A DNA stretch of 64,000 nt, taken from Kallotenue papyrolyticum (lineage in GTDB: Bacteria > Chloroflexota > Chloroflexia > Chloroflexales > Kallotenuaceae). The stretch spans positions 1,418,001-1,482,000 of the forward strand of contig NZ_JAGA01000002.1 in assembly GCF_000526415.1 (NCBI RefSeq). Direction: 5' to 3'. Both the position numbers and the translations under genes were made by a program. The stretch's first letter is position 1. The number at the start of each line of letters is the position of its first letter. Of the stretch, positions 43,559 to 52,307 are shown piece by piece. The notes beneath the pieces were generated by a model. That model ran no database searches, was not told the origin of the DNA, and saw only the letters and a program-made list of their open reading frames with translations.

Positions 43559-44569
43559 ATGACCGATCAGCCGCAGCGCGAAGTGGTGGTGATCACCGGG
43601 GCGTCGGCGGGCGTGGGCCGCGCCACAGCCATGGAGTTTGCACGGCATGGCGCGCGGGTGGCCCTGCTCGCGCGTGGGCGGGCCGGCTTGGAGGGGGCGC
43701 GCCGCGATGTCGAAATACTGGGCGGCGAAGCGCTGCCGATTCAAATCGACGTGGCCGATGCCGATGCGCTGGAACGCGCGGCGCAGCAGGTCGAAGCTGC
43801 CTGGGGGCCGATCGATATCTGGATCAACAATGCCATGCTTTCGGTCTTCTCGCCGGTCAAGGAGATGCAGCCTGATGAGTACCGGCGCGTCACCGAGGTG
43901 ACCTACCTGAGCTATGTGTACGGCACGCTGGCAGCGCTGCAGCGCATGCTGCCGCGCGATCGCGGCGCGATCGTCCAGGTCGGCTCGGCGCTGGCCTACC
44001 GCGGCATTCCGCTGCAGTCGGCCTACTGCGCCGCCAAGCACGCCGTGCAGGGCTTTTGCGATTCGCTGCGCGCCGAGCTGTTGCACGACGGCAGCAACGT
44101 CTGGCTGACGATGGTGCAGCTACCGGCGGTCAACACGCCACAGTTTGGCTGGGTCAAGAGCCGGCTGCCCAACCAGGCGCAGCCCGTACCGCCGATCTTC
44201 CAGCCCGAGCTGATCGCGCGCGGCATCTACTGGGCGGCGCATGCCCGCCGGCGCGAGGTGTACATCGGCTTTCCGACGGTTAAGGCGATTGTGGGCAACA
44301 AACTCTTTCCCGGTCTGGGCGACTGGTACCTGGCGCGTACCGGCTACCGCGCACAGCAGACCGCTGAACCGCGCGATCCCAACCAGCCCTTCAACCTCTG
44401 GGAGCCGGTGGACGATGAGCGCGACTACGGTGCACACGGCGCCTTCAGCGATCGGGCCCGCACCTGGAGCCCGCAACTCTGGATGACGATGCATCGCCGC
44501 TGGCTGACGCTGGCCGGGATGGGATTGGCCGGTGTGGCGCTGGCCTGGCTGGGACGGGAGTCAGCATGA
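43559..44569 (+). CDS. SDR oxidoreductase with C-terminal membrane segment
   Basis: The 336-residue protein is a classical SDR with ITGASAGVGRATAMEF, INNAMLSVFSPV, Ser in VQVGSALAYRG, and the catalytic YCAAKHAVQGF. After the Rossmann fold there is a longer domain and a C-terminal membrane anchor (about 315-333). It is similar to membrane-linked SDRs often grouped with SPW proteins. A run of GAGGAGGAGG precedes the ATG. The next gene starts within its last codons. Confidence 0.87.
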   Translation: MTDQPQREVVVITGASAGVGRATAMEFARHGARVALLARGRAGLEGARRDVEILGGEALPIQIDVADADALERAAQQVEAAWGPIDIWINNAMLSVFSPVKEMQPDEYRRVTEVTYLSYVYGTLAALQRMLPRDRGAIVQVGSALAYRGIPLQSAYCAAKHAVQGFCDSLRAELLHDGSNVWLTMVQLPAVNTPQFGWVKSRLPNQAQPVPPIFQPELIARGIYWAAHARRREVYIGFPTVKAIVGNKLFPGLGDWYLARTGYRAQQTAEPRDPNQPFNLWEPVDDERDYGAHGAFSDRARTWSPQLWMTMHRRWLTLAGMGLAGVALAWLGRESA

Positions 44570-45153
44570 GCAGATCGGTCTCCTCCGCGCCGGAGACGCC
44601 TCCCGGCTGGGACGACAACCCCTCGGCCTGGTCGGAACGGCTGCCGATCGTCGGGCTGGCGCTGCTCGGCTTCGGTATTGCCGGCTACCTGGCGTTCTAC
44701 CAGTGGCGCATCCTGCCGACGGTGTGGGAGCCGTTCTTCGGCAACGGCAGCCAGGTGATTCTCAACTCCAGCGTGTCACATCTGCTGCCGATTCCAGATG
44801 CGGCCCTGGGCGCGTTCGGCTACCTGCTCGACGCAGTCACCGGCGTGATCGGCGGGCGTGGGCGCTGGCGCACACTGCCCTGGCTGGTGGTCCTGTTCGG
44901 CCTGGCGGTCGGCCCCCTGGGAGCGATCAGCATCCTGCTGGTGATCCTCCAGCCGGTGCTGTTCAATGCCTTCTGCACGCTGTGTCTGGCATCGGCGGCC
45001 ATTTCGGTGCTGATGATCGGCCCGGCCATGGACGAGGTGTTGGCCAGTCTGCAGTACATCCAGCGCGAACATCGCCGCGGGCGCTCGCGCTGGCGTGTGT
45101 TCTGGGGTCTGGCCGATGAGCCATCGACGACGCAGGTGCGGCATGTGGGCTAG
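44566..45153 (+). CDS. VKOR-like membrane protein, one Cys pair missing
   Basis: The 195-residue protein has four membrane segments and the vitamin K epoxide reductase pattern: YLAFYQW, then NSSVSHLLPIPDAALGAFGY in the place of the usual Cys-containing segment, and the redox pair FCTLCLASAAIS near its end. The periplasmic-side Cys pair of VKOR is absent, while CTLC is intact. Quinone-linked thiol chemistry is inferred. The ATG overlaps the SDR stop, and the next gene overlaps this one by 11 bases. Confidence 0.78.
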   Translation: MSRSVSSAPETPPGWDDNPSAWSERLPIVGLALLGFGIAGYLAFYQWRILPTVWEPFFGNGSQVILNSSVSHLLPIPDAALGAFGYLLDAVTGVIGGRGRWRTLPWLVVLFGLAVGPLGAISILLVILQPVLFNAFCTLCLASAAISVLMIGPAMDEVLASLQYIQREHRRGRSRWRVFWGLADEPSTTQVRHVG

Positions 45154-45502
45154 ATGGGTGAACCTGGCGCTGGGCATCTGGCTGATGGCCGCGCCGGCAG
45201 TGCTGGACTACGGGCCGCCCGCCAGCATTAACGATCGCATCGTTGGTCCGCTGGTGGCCGCGTTTGCGACGATCGCCATGTGGCAGGTGACGCGCGGCCT
45301 ACGCTGGCTCAACCTGCTGCTCGCGCTGTGGCTGCTGGTCGCGCCGTGGATCCTGGGCTATCCTATCGCGCGTGAGGTAGCCAACAGCCTAGTCGTCGGC
45401 ACGATCATGGCGCTGGCCAGCGGCGTGCGCGGACCGATCAAGCATCGTGTCGGTGGCGGTTGGCGGGCGCTCTGGCAGCAGGATACCCCCGAACCGAAAT
45501 AA
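45143..45502 (+). CDS. SPW-repeat membrane protein
   Basis: The 119-residue protein has four membrane segments arranged as two SPW-type repeats (LALGIWLMAAPAVLDY and LLALWLLVAPWILGY). Function is unknown. SPW proteins often occur beside SDR and membrane redox genes, as here. The ATG at 45143 is within the end of the preceding gene; a GTG-initiated longer frame from 45095 or an ATG at 45116 are alternatives. Confidence 0.82.
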   Translation: MWARWVNLALGIWLMAAPAVLDYGPPASINDRIVGPLVAAFATIAMWQVTRGLRWLNLLLALWLLVAPWILGYPIAREVANSLVVGTIMALASGVRGPIKHRVGGGWRALWQQDTPEPK

Positions 45503-45602
45503 TGAGGCGCACCCCTCGCGAGCGGGCTGCGCCTGGTGCCGAGCAGCGCACGCTGCCATCACTGCCACTTTGTAGTGCGGGCGGCACCTCGGATTGTGGA
45601 GT

Positions 45603-45621
45603 GCGGGAGCCGTGCTCCCGC
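45603..45621. repeat. Palindromic repeat, copy A (GCGGGAGC-CGT-GCTCCCGC)
   Basis: A perfect 8-bp stem with a three-base loop is preceded by TTGTGGAGT. It is one of three near-identical palindromes in the window. Confidence 0.85.
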
Positions 45622-45646
45622 AGCGCGTGGTGGGGCTCTTTGGCGT

Positions 45647-45665
45647 GCGGGAGCCATGCTCCCGC
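45647..45665. repeat. Palindromic repeat, copy B (GCGGGAGC-CAT-GCTCCCGC)
   Basis: A perfect 8-bp stem with the loop CAT lies 25 bases after copy A. The bases CTTTGGCGT precede it. Confidence 0.85.
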
Positions 45666-45738
45666 GGCGCCGGCGCAGGTCATGTCACGGTTGTTGTGTG
45701 TTGGTAGTGTGGGCTGGCGTCAGGCCGGCGGTTGGATG

Positions 45739-45790
45739 GCGAGCGCAGCGCGCTCGCCGTGCCAGCATGGCTGGCGCACTCCAAAACGCT
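45739..45790. repeat. Palindromic repeats, variant stems (GCGAGCG and GCCAGC)
   Basis: GCGAGCG-CAGCG-CGCTCGC (45739-45757) is followed by GCCAGC-ATG-GCTGGC (45761-45775) and then GCACTCCAAAA. In the reverse direction this is TTTTGGAGTGC followed by a stem, the same flank as the GCGGGAGC copies, so stems vary while the flank is kept. Confidence 0.75.
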
Positions 45791-45870
45791 TTCGACGTGC
45801 GGGCGCCAGTGGGCATCGCGGTGCGCGGCGGGGCGCCAACACAACCGTTGCAGCCACGCGGCGCGTGGCG

Positions 45871-45887
45871 CGCCAGCACGGCTGGCG
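45871..45887. repeat. Palindromic repeat, variant stem (CGCCAGC-ACG-GCTGGCG)
   Basis: A perfect 7-bp stem with a three-base loop uses the GCCAGC stem type seen at 45761. Confidence 0.75.
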
Positions 45888-45988
45888 CGGCCTGTGCATC
45901 CACCCCCTTGTCGCTGGACGTACTTTGATCAATAATAGTAATCACTAGCACCCGACCGCGTTCCCCGTCGCCGGTTGTTGGAGGTGCT

Positions 45989-46024
45989 ATGCCTGGAACG
46001 TTCGCCAGAACATCCGGACCTTGA
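45989..46024 (+). CDS. Possible 11-residue leader peptide upstream of coxS
   Basis: ATG at 45989 follows GGAGG by four bases and opens 11 codons ([11 protein letters not shown]) before TGA. It ends 65 bases before the coxS start. It has no conserved feature, so it is a weak candidate for a translated leader. Confidence 0.25.
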   Translation: MPGTFARTSGP

Positions 46025-46089
46025 TCCACGCATCGCAGTCTGTGCGGCTGCGCCGACATATTGTTCGGTTAGGACCAAAGGAGGTCGAC

Positions 46090-46716
46090 GTGGAAGTTAC
46101 GGTCACGGTCAACGGCAGGCAGTACCGGCACGACGTTCCCCCGCGCCTTTTGCTCGTGCACTATCTGCGCGAGTACCTCAACCTCACCGGCACGCATGTC
46201 GGCTGCGACACCTCGCAGTGCGGCGCATGCGTAGTACATGTGGATGGCCAGGCGGTCAAAAGCTGCACCATGCTGGCGGTACAGGCCGATGGATGCGAGG
46301 TAACCACGATTGAGGGCCTGGCCGCGCAGGGCCAGTACCACCCTGTCCAGCAAGGCTTCTGGGAGATGCACGGCCTGCAGTGTGGCTTCTGCACCCCGGG
46401 CATGATCATGACCGCGGCAGCCTTTCTGCAGCAGCATGCCAACCCCTCCGACGACGAGATCCGCCATGCGCTTGAGGGTAACCTGTGTCGCTGCACCGGC
46501 TACGAAAACATCGTCAAAGCCGTGCGCTATGCCGCCGAGCACATGGGCGCGCGCGGTGACGGCAAGGTCCAGGCTGAGGCCAAGCCCGAAGTCGCCGAGC
46601 GCCCCGAGGAGCTGGAGCATCCCCGCCGCGATGAAGACGCCTCGTTGCAGCCGGCAACTGTGGAAGAGTGGAAGGCCGAAAACGCCGGTGCCGACGATCT
46701 GACGCCGGCGAGCTGA
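46090..46716 (+). CDS. coxS: Molybdenum hydroxylase [2Fe-2S] subunit (CoxS-like)
   Basis: The 208-residue protein is the small subunit that passes electrons between the molybdenum cofactor and FAD. It has the plant-type ferredoxin cluster [13 protein letters not shown] plus a later Cys (VKSC), and the second cluster CGFCTPGM and LCRCTGY. The C-terminal 45 residues form an acidic extension beyond the usual family length. GTG at 46090 is preceded by AAAGGAGG, the best ribosome site in the area. It leads the coxSLM operon. Confidence 0.92.
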   Translation: MEVTVTVNGRQYRHDVPPRLLLVHYLREYLNLTGTHVGCDTSQCGACVVHVDGQAVKSCTMLAVQADGCEVTTIEGLAAQGQYHPVQQGFWEMHGLQCGFCTPGMIMTAAAFLQQHANPSDDEIRHALEGNLCRCTGYENIVKAVRYAAEHMGARGDGKVQAEAKPEVAERPEELEHPRRDEDASLQPATVEEWKAENAGADDLTPAS

Positions 46717-46776
46717 GCAACCAACACTTCCCTAGGCAGGTGGTGCGCATCCGGATGCGCATGAGGAGGAACGCGT

Positions 46777-49143
46777 ATGTCTGTGGCAGAGCAACCCACG
46801 CGCGTGTTTGGCGTCGCCCTCAAACGGCGCGAGGATCCCCGTCTGATCACCGGCAAAGGCAACTACGTCGAGGACATCAAGCTTCCCGGCATGCTGCACG
46901 CGGCGATTTTGCGCTCGCCCTATGCCCATGCTCGCATTCGCAGCATTAATGTCGATGCTGCGCGCCAGGTACCGGGCGTCGTGGCGGTCTTCACCGGCGC
47001 GGAGATCGCCGAGGAGCAAAACCCGCTGCCCTATGCCTGGCAGGCCGGCGGTGTGCAGAACAACGTCAACACGCCGCGCGCGCTGGCGGTGGATGAGGTC
47101 CACTTCGTCGGCGAGGGTGTGGCGATGGTGGTGGCCGAATCGGCCTACGTCGCCTACGACGCGCTCGATTTGATCGAAGTGGACTACGAGCCGCTGCCGG
47201 CGGTGGTCGATGCCGAGGCGGCCACCAAGGAGGGCGCGCCGCAGCTGCACGAGAACGCGCCCAACAACATCGTCTTCCGCTGGACCTGCGGCAAGGAACA
47301 GGGCACGGCCCAGGCGCTCGATGGCGCCGAGGTGGTGGTGCGCCAGCGCATCCGCAATCAGCGCCTGATCGCCACGCCCATGGAGACGCGCGGCTATGTG
47401 GCGCAGTACAATCCGGCGACGGGCGAGTACACGATGTGGATGTCGTCGCAGGCGCCGCACGTGCATCGCCTGCTGCTGACCGCGTTTGTGCTGGGCATTC
47501 CCGAAAACAAGATGCGCTGCATCGCGCCCGATGTCGGTGGTGGCTTTGGCGCCAAGATCTTCGTCTATCCCGAAATGGCCGCCGTGCTGTATGCCACCAA
47601 GCATACCGGGCGCCCGGTGAAGTGGATCGAGACGCGCCGCGAGAACTGTCAAGCTACGGCGCAGGGCCGCGACCATGTCACCGATATCGAGGTCGCCGGC
47701 ACGCGCGACGGTAAGATCACCGCACTGCGCGTACGCACCTATGCCAATATGGGCGCGTACCTATCCACTGCCTCGGGCGGCATTCCTACCACGCTCTATG
47801 GGCGCATGCTCGCGGGCGTGTATAAAATCCCCAACATCTTCTGCGAGGTCTTCGGCGTCTATACCAACACGGCGATGGTGGATGCCTACCGTGGCGCTGG
47901 TCGGCCGGAAGCGACTTATATTGCCGAGCGCGCCATCGATCTGTTTGCGCGCGAGATCGGCATGGATCCCGCCGAAGTGCGGCGCAAGAACTTCATCCAG
48001 CCCGAGGACTTCCCCTACGACACCGGCTTAGGCATGCTGCCCTACGACTCCGGCAACTACGAGCCGGCGCTGGATCGCGCGCTTGAGCTGATCGACTACC
48101 ATAACTTCCGCAAGCAGCAGGCCGAGGCGCGTCAGCAGGGGCGCCTGTTGGGTATTGGCCTGGCTTCATATGTGGAGGTCTGCGGCATCGCGCCCAGCAA
48201 GTACATGGGCGGCCAGGGCTGGGGCGCGGGTCTGTGGGAGTCGGCCAACGTCAAGGTGCATCTGACCGGCAAAGTTGTCGTCACGACCGGCTCGCTGCCG
48301 CACGGCCAGGGCCACGAAACCACCTTCGCCCAGATCGTCGCCGATGAGCTGGGCGTGCCCTATGAAGATGTGATCGTCGAGCATGGCGATACCCAGGGCG
48401 CGCCGTTCGGCTACGGTACCTACGGCTCGCGCTCGGCGGCGGTGGGCGGCACGGCGATCTACAAGTGCGTCCAGAAGATCAAGGAAAAGGCGCGCAAGAT
48501 CGCGGCGCACATGCTCGAAGCCGCTGAGGAGGATGTGGTCTTCGAGCACGGCAAGGCCTATGTCAAGGGCGCGCCCGAGGCGGCCAAGACGATCCAGGAG
48601 ATCGCCCTGCAGGCCAGCGTGGCCTACGACTTGCCCGCAGGCGTCGAGCCCTTCCTGGACGAGACGACCTACTACGATCCGCCCAACTGCACCTTCCCCT
48701 TCGGCACGCATGCCTGCACCGTCGAGATCGACCCCGAGACCGGCCAGGTCAAGGTGCTGCGCTACGTGGCGGTGGACGATGTCGGCAATGTGATCAATCC
48801 GTTGATCGTCGATGGGCAGTTGCACGGCGGCATTGCCCAGGGGCTGGCGCAGGCGCTCTACGAGGGCGCGATCTACGATGAAAACGGCAACCTGATCACC
48901 GGCTCGCTGATGGACTACGCCATTCCCAAGGCCGATATGGTGCCGCACTATGAACTCGACCGCACCTGCACGCCGTCGCCCACCAACCCGTTGGGCGTCA
49001 AGGGCGCGGGCGAGGCCGGCACGATCGCCTCGGGCGCCGCGGTCTCCAATGCGGTGATCGACGCGCTCTCGCACTTGGGCATCCGCCACCTGGATATGCC
49101 CTATACGCCGGAGAAGGTCTGGCGAGCGATCCACCAGCAGTAG
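46777..49143 (+). CDS. coxL: Molybdenum hydroxylase large subunit, form II CoxL type
   Basis: The 788-residue protein binds the molybdopterin cytosine dinucleotide cofactor. Its active-site loop is AYRGAGR (370-376), the form II signature, not the AYxCSFR loop of proven CO dehydrogenases. The catalytic Glu is in GAGEAG (Glu746), and DVGGGFGAK and GQGHETTF are intact. Form II enzymes are often called CO dehydrogenase but their substrate is generally unsettled. It lies between coxS and coxM in the S-L-M order. Confidence 0.92.
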   Translation: MSVAEQPTRVFGVALKRREDPRLITGKGNYVEDIKLPGMLHAAILRSPYAHARIRSINVDAARQVPGVVAVFTGAEIAEEQNPLPYAWQAGGVQNNVNTPRALAVDEVHFVGEGVAMVVAESAYVAYDALDLIEVDYEPLPAVVDAEAATKEGAPQLHENAPNNIVFRWTCGKEQGTAQALDGAEVVVRQRIRNQRLIATPMETRGYVAQYNPATGEYTMWMSSQAPHVHRLLLTAFVLGIPENKMRCIAPDVGGGFGAKIFVYPEMAAVLYATKHTGRPVKWIETRRENCQATAQGRDHVTDIEVAGTRDGKITALRVRTYANMGAYLSTASGGIPTTLYGRMLAGVYKIPNIFCEVFGVYTNTAMVDAYRGAGRPEATYIAERAIDLFAREIGMDPAEVRRKNFIQPEDFPYDTGLGMLPYDSGNYEPALDRALELIDYHNFRKQQAEARQQGRLLGIGLASYVEVCGIAPSKYMGGQGWGAGLWESANVKVHLTGKVVVTTGSLPHGQGHETTFAQIVADELGVPYEDVIVEHGDTQGAPFGYGTYGSRSAAVGGTAIYKCVQKIKEKARKIAAHMLEAAEEDVVFEHGKAYVKGAPEAAKTIQEIALQASVAYDLPAGVEPFLDETTYYDPPNCTFPFGTHACTVEIDPETGQVKVLRYVAVDDVGNVINPLIVDGQLHGGIAQGLAQALYEGAIYDENGNLITGSLMDYAIPKADMVPHYELDRTCTPSPTNPLGVKGAGEAGTIASGAAVSNAVIDALSHLGIRHLDMPYTPEKVWRAIHQQ

Positions 49144-49189
49144 GGAGCGACGGAGCCGGGAGATGACGAGGGTGGCACGCAGTGCGGGT

Positions 49190-49214
49190 TTTGGAGTGCG
49201 GGAGCTGCTCCCGC
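49190..49214. repeat. Palindromic repeat, copy C, between coxL and coxM
   Basis: TTTTGGAGT is followed by GCGGGAGC-T-GCTCCCGC (49198-49214), a perfect 8-bp stem. It is the same element as at 45603 and 45647 and is followed by GCCGGTAGGGCCGGC, another inverted repeat. Confidence 0.85.
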
Positions 49215-49317
49215 ACGCCGGTAGGGCCGGCGCACGTCAAAATCGCCTGGTCTCCGTGTCTTCCGGTCTCTGTGTCTCCCCATCTTGACCGTCGGTCCTG
49301 CAACCTGAGGAGGACGC

Positions 49318-50166
49318 ATGTATCCCAACAATTTCGAATATGCCGCGCCGGCAACGCTGCAGGAAGCGCTGGACCTCCTGAGCCAAAACGCTGAGGCGAA
49401 GGTGCTGGCAGGTGGCCACTCGCTACTGCCGATGATGAAGATCCGCCTGGCCAATCCCGGCATGCTGGTCGATCTGCGCAAGATCGCCGAGCTGAAAGGT
49501 ATTCAGGTGGACGGCGAGATCCGCGTCGGCGCGATGACCACCTATGCCGAACTGGAGCGCTCGGAGGAGCTGCGGCAGCGCCTGCCGGTGATTGCCGAGT
49601 GCGTCAATGTGATCGGCGATCCGGCGGTGCGCAACCGCGGGACGATCGGCGGCTCGCTGGCGCATGCCGATCCCGCCGCCGATATGCCGGCGCTGATGCT
49701 GGCGTTGGAGGCGCAGATGCGCGTGCGCGGGCCCAACGGCGAGCGCACCATTGCCGCCGCCGACTTCTTCGTGGATATGCTCCAGAGCGCACTGGAGCCG
49801 GGCGAGATCCTGACCGAGATCGTGATCCCGCTGCTGCCGCAGGGCGCCGGCGCCGCCTACGAGAAGTTCAAGCACCCGGCCTCCGGTTACGCGGTGGTGG
49901 GCGTGGCCGCGGTGGTACAGCGCGGTGATGGCGGCCAGGTCAGCGCCTGCCGCATCGCCGTCACCGGCGCGGGCCCCAGGGCACAACGCGCGCGCGCGGC
50001 TGAGGAGGCACTGGTCAGCAGCGGCAACCTGGAGGATGCCGCTGCCAAGGCCGCCGACGGCCTCGACCTGATCGGCGATGCCTTCGCCTCGGAGGAGTTT
50101 CGCGCCCACCTGACGCGCGTGCTCACCCGGCGCGCGCTCAAGCGCGCCATGGAACGCGCGGGCTAG
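49318..50166 (+). CDS. coxM: Molybdenum hydroxylase FAD subunit (CoxM-like)
   Basis: The 282-residue protein is the FAD-binding middle subunit. It has the FAD motifs AGGHSLLPMMK and TIGGSLAHADPAADMPA and the C-terminal CO_deh_flav_C region. It completes the three-subunit enzyme with coxS and coxL. GAGGAGGA precedes the ATG at 49318. A 174-base gap to coxL carries the palindromic repeat copy C. Confidence 0.93.
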   Translation: MYPNNFEYAAPATLQEALDLLSQNAEAKVLAGGHSLLPMMKIRLANPGMLVDLRKIAELKGIQVDGEIRVGAMTTYAELERSEELRQRLPVIAECVNVIGDPAVRNRGTIGGSLAHADPAADMPALMLALEAQMRVRGPNGERTIAAADFFVDMLQSALEPGEILTEIVIPLLPQGAGAAYEKFKHPASGYAVVGVAAVVQRGDGGQVSACRIAVTGAGPRAQRARAAEEALVSSGNLEDAAAKAADGLDLIGDAFASEEFRAHLTRVLTRRALKRAMERAG

Positions 50167-50234
50167 CGCGGCGCCCGCCCGCGGGCGCCAGGCGCTGCCA
50201 TGCTCTGGCGCCCGCCGAAGATGTCAGGCGCTGC

Positions 50235-51265
50235 TCAGGCTGGCAGGACGCCGACCCTGATGCGCTCGATCGCGTTCATCAGGTAGCCCTGTCGGTTGTA
50301 GGCGATGCTGGCCGGCTGCGTGGCGCCGGCAGTATCGGTGGCGCGCACGGCCAGCACGTGCGCGCCCGCGGTGGCCTCCCAGATCCACTCCCACTGCCGC
50401 CAGGCGTGCGGGCCCAGATCGGCCATCAGGCGCGCCGGCTGCCAGGTGTCGCCGCCGTCGGCGCTGACCTCGACGCGGGCAATGCCACACGGCGCCCAGG
50501 CATAGCCGCGCACCACCACCGGCCCGGCTGTCAGGCGCTGGTTCGGCTGGGGACGGCGCGGACCTTGCCGCGCCGCTTGCCCGCGGCATCCTCGATCACG
50601 TACTTCTGCTGGTTGTACACGCTGTCCGACTCATGCGCGATTAGACGCAGGCCGACGATCCACTTGATCGAGTTGATCCCGCCCCAGCCCGGCACCAGCA
50701 GCCGCACCGGACCGCCATGGATCGCCGGCAGCAGCTCGCCGTTCATGGCATAGGCCAGGATCGCATCCTCCATCAACTTGGCGACCTCAACGCCGCGCGT
50801 CGTGTGTCCCGCATCGCCACCGATGCACTCGGCCTGCAGCGCGGCGGCATCAACATCCGCCAGCTCTAGCAGATGGCGCACCGGCACGCCAACCCATTCG
50901 GCGTTGCCCACCGCGCCGCTGTGCCAGGCAATGCCCTCCGGCAGGGGGCCCTGCATGGCGAAGTCCAAGCGACGCAGGCCGCTGCATTGCAGCACGGCGA
51001 CATAACTCATCGCCGGCAGGCGCCGCAGCGTGGCGTAATCGATCGTCAGCGGGCGGCGCACCAACCCATCGATGCGCAGACGCCAGTCCTCGGGCGCGAT
51101 CTGCGGAAAAGAATCGTTGTTGCGAACAAAGAAGAGCGGCGTCGGGGTAAGCGTCCCCTCCAGCGCTGCCAGCGGTGTTTCGAGGTTGATCGGGGCGTGG
51201 CTGTGAACGAGGAGCCGGGGATCTTTGCCGAGCGCCGTCAGCAGGGCGCGGTTCCGGTCGGCCAT
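50235..51265 (-). pseudogene. Sulfite-oxidase-like molybdopterin enzyme, frameshifted
   Basis: The first frame (51265-50531) codes for the molybdopterin domain of the sulfite oxidase family, with the Mo-ligand Cys94 in VLQCSGLRR and VRLLVPGWGG. The frame then ends early, but the next frame (to 50235) codes for the dimerisation domain (VVVRGYAWAPCGIARVEVSA, DTWQPARL). A single extra C in the C4 run near 50549-50552 would rejoin them. It is either a real frameshift or a sequence error. GGGAGGG precedes the ATG at 51265. Confidence 0.82.
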
Positions 51266-51375
51266 GACACCCTCCCATCTGCTGCCGCAGCGTTGCGGAG
51301 CGATGTGGTACGATACAACTATCGGCGTTGCTCTATGGTGTACGGTAGCATAGCTGCATGGAGGCAGCAACCGCC

Positions 51376-52278
51376 ATGCCCCAACTTCGTCAGTTCGTCT
51401 CGATCGATGAGCTGCAGGCGGCGCTAGCCGCGCAGGCCTATGTCGCCGACCGTCCGCTGTCGACGGCGGTGTTTCTGGCGCTCAAGCTCGGCAAGCCCCT
51501 GCTGCTGGAGGGCGAGGCCGGCGTGGGCAAGACCGAGATCGCCAAGGTGTTGGCGCGCCTGCTCGACACGCGCCTGATCCGGCTGCAGTGCTACGAAGGG
51601 CTGGACATTGCCACGGCGGTGTATGAGTGGAACTACCCGCGTCAGATGCTCTACCTGCGCGCCGCTGAGAGCGCCGGCGAGACCAAGGAGCGCGCCCTGC
51701 ACGATATCTTCGGTCCGGAGTTTCTGCTCAAACGACCGCTGTTGCAGGCGCTCGAAGCGGGCGAGCGTCCGCCGGTGCTGCTGGTGGACGAGCTGGATCG
51801 CGCCGATGATGAGTTCGAGGCCTTTCTGCTGGAGGTGCTCAGCGACTTCCAGATCACCATTCCGGAGATCGGCACGATTCGCGCCGAGCAGCCGCCGGTG
51901 GTGGTGCTGACCTCCAACCGCACGCGCGAGATCCATGACGCACTCAAGCGCCGCTGTCTGTACCACTGGATTCCCTATCCCTCGCTGGAGAAGGAGATCG
52001 CCATCGTCGAGGCGCGCATGCCGGGTGTGGACCGCCGCCTGAGCGCGCAGGTGGTGGCCTTTGTGCACGAGCTGCGCCAGATGGAGCTGTACAAACAGCC
52101 GGGCATCGCCGAAACGCTGGACTGGCTGGCGGCGCTGATGGCGCTGGATCGTACCGCGCTCGATCCCGAAACCGTGGACGATACCCTTGGCGCGCTGCTC
52201 AAATACCAGGACGATCTGGCTGCCGTGCGCAAGCGCGGTGTGCGTGCCATACTGGAAACGGCAACTGCCGAACGCTGA
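51376..52278 (+). CDS. coxD: MoxR-family AAA+ ATPase (CoxD-like)
   Basis: CoxD-like ATPases mature the molybdenum-copper active site of CO dehydrogenase, and relatives accompany form II enzymes. The 300-residue protein has Walker A GEAGVGKTE, Walker B VLLVDELDRADDEF and the MoxR segment SNRTREIHDALKRRCLYHW. The ATG at 51376 follows GGAGG by 11 bases; an upstream ATG at 51358 is possible. It lies 29 bases before coxE, so the two are co-transcribed. Confidence 0.88.
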   Translation: MPQLRQFVSIDELQAALAAQAYVADRPLSTAVFLALKLGKPLLLEGEAGVGKTEIAKVLARLLDTRLIRLQCYEGLDIATAVYEWNYPRQMLYLRAAESAGETKERALHDIFGPEFLLKRPLLQALEAGERPPVLLVDELDRADDEFEAFLLEVLSDFQITIPEIGTIRAEQPPVVVLTSNRTREIHDALKRRCLYHWIPYPSLEKEIAIVEARMPGVDRRLSAQVVAFVHELRQMELYKQPGIAETLDWLAALMALDRTALDPETVDDTLGALLKYQDDLAAVRKRGVRAILETATAER

Positions 52279-52307
52279 GCGGCCGCGCTCGGCGCGTGGA
52301 AGGTCTT

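Larger units (their letters stand above)
45503..46089. other. Intergenic block with palindromic repeats before the cox genes
   Basis: This 587-base block holds no conserved gene. It contains at least five hairpin-forming palindromes (see separate entries) and short GTGCGGG-type motifs, and ends in an A+T-rich stretch near 45921-45950 that may hold the cox promoter. A short 11-codon frame lies at 45989. Confidence 0.6.

Noticed and set aside
45503-46089. CRISPR array or tRNA cluster in the repeat-rich intergenic block
   Set aside because: The repeats are palindromes of different stems and irregular spacing, without constant spacers, and no tRNA cloverleaf was recognised.
46777-49143. Naming the enzyme a proven CO dehydrogenase
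   Set aside because: The active-site loop is AYRGAGR (form II), not the AYxCSFR loop with the copper-binding Cys. The Cox names are used for family membership only.
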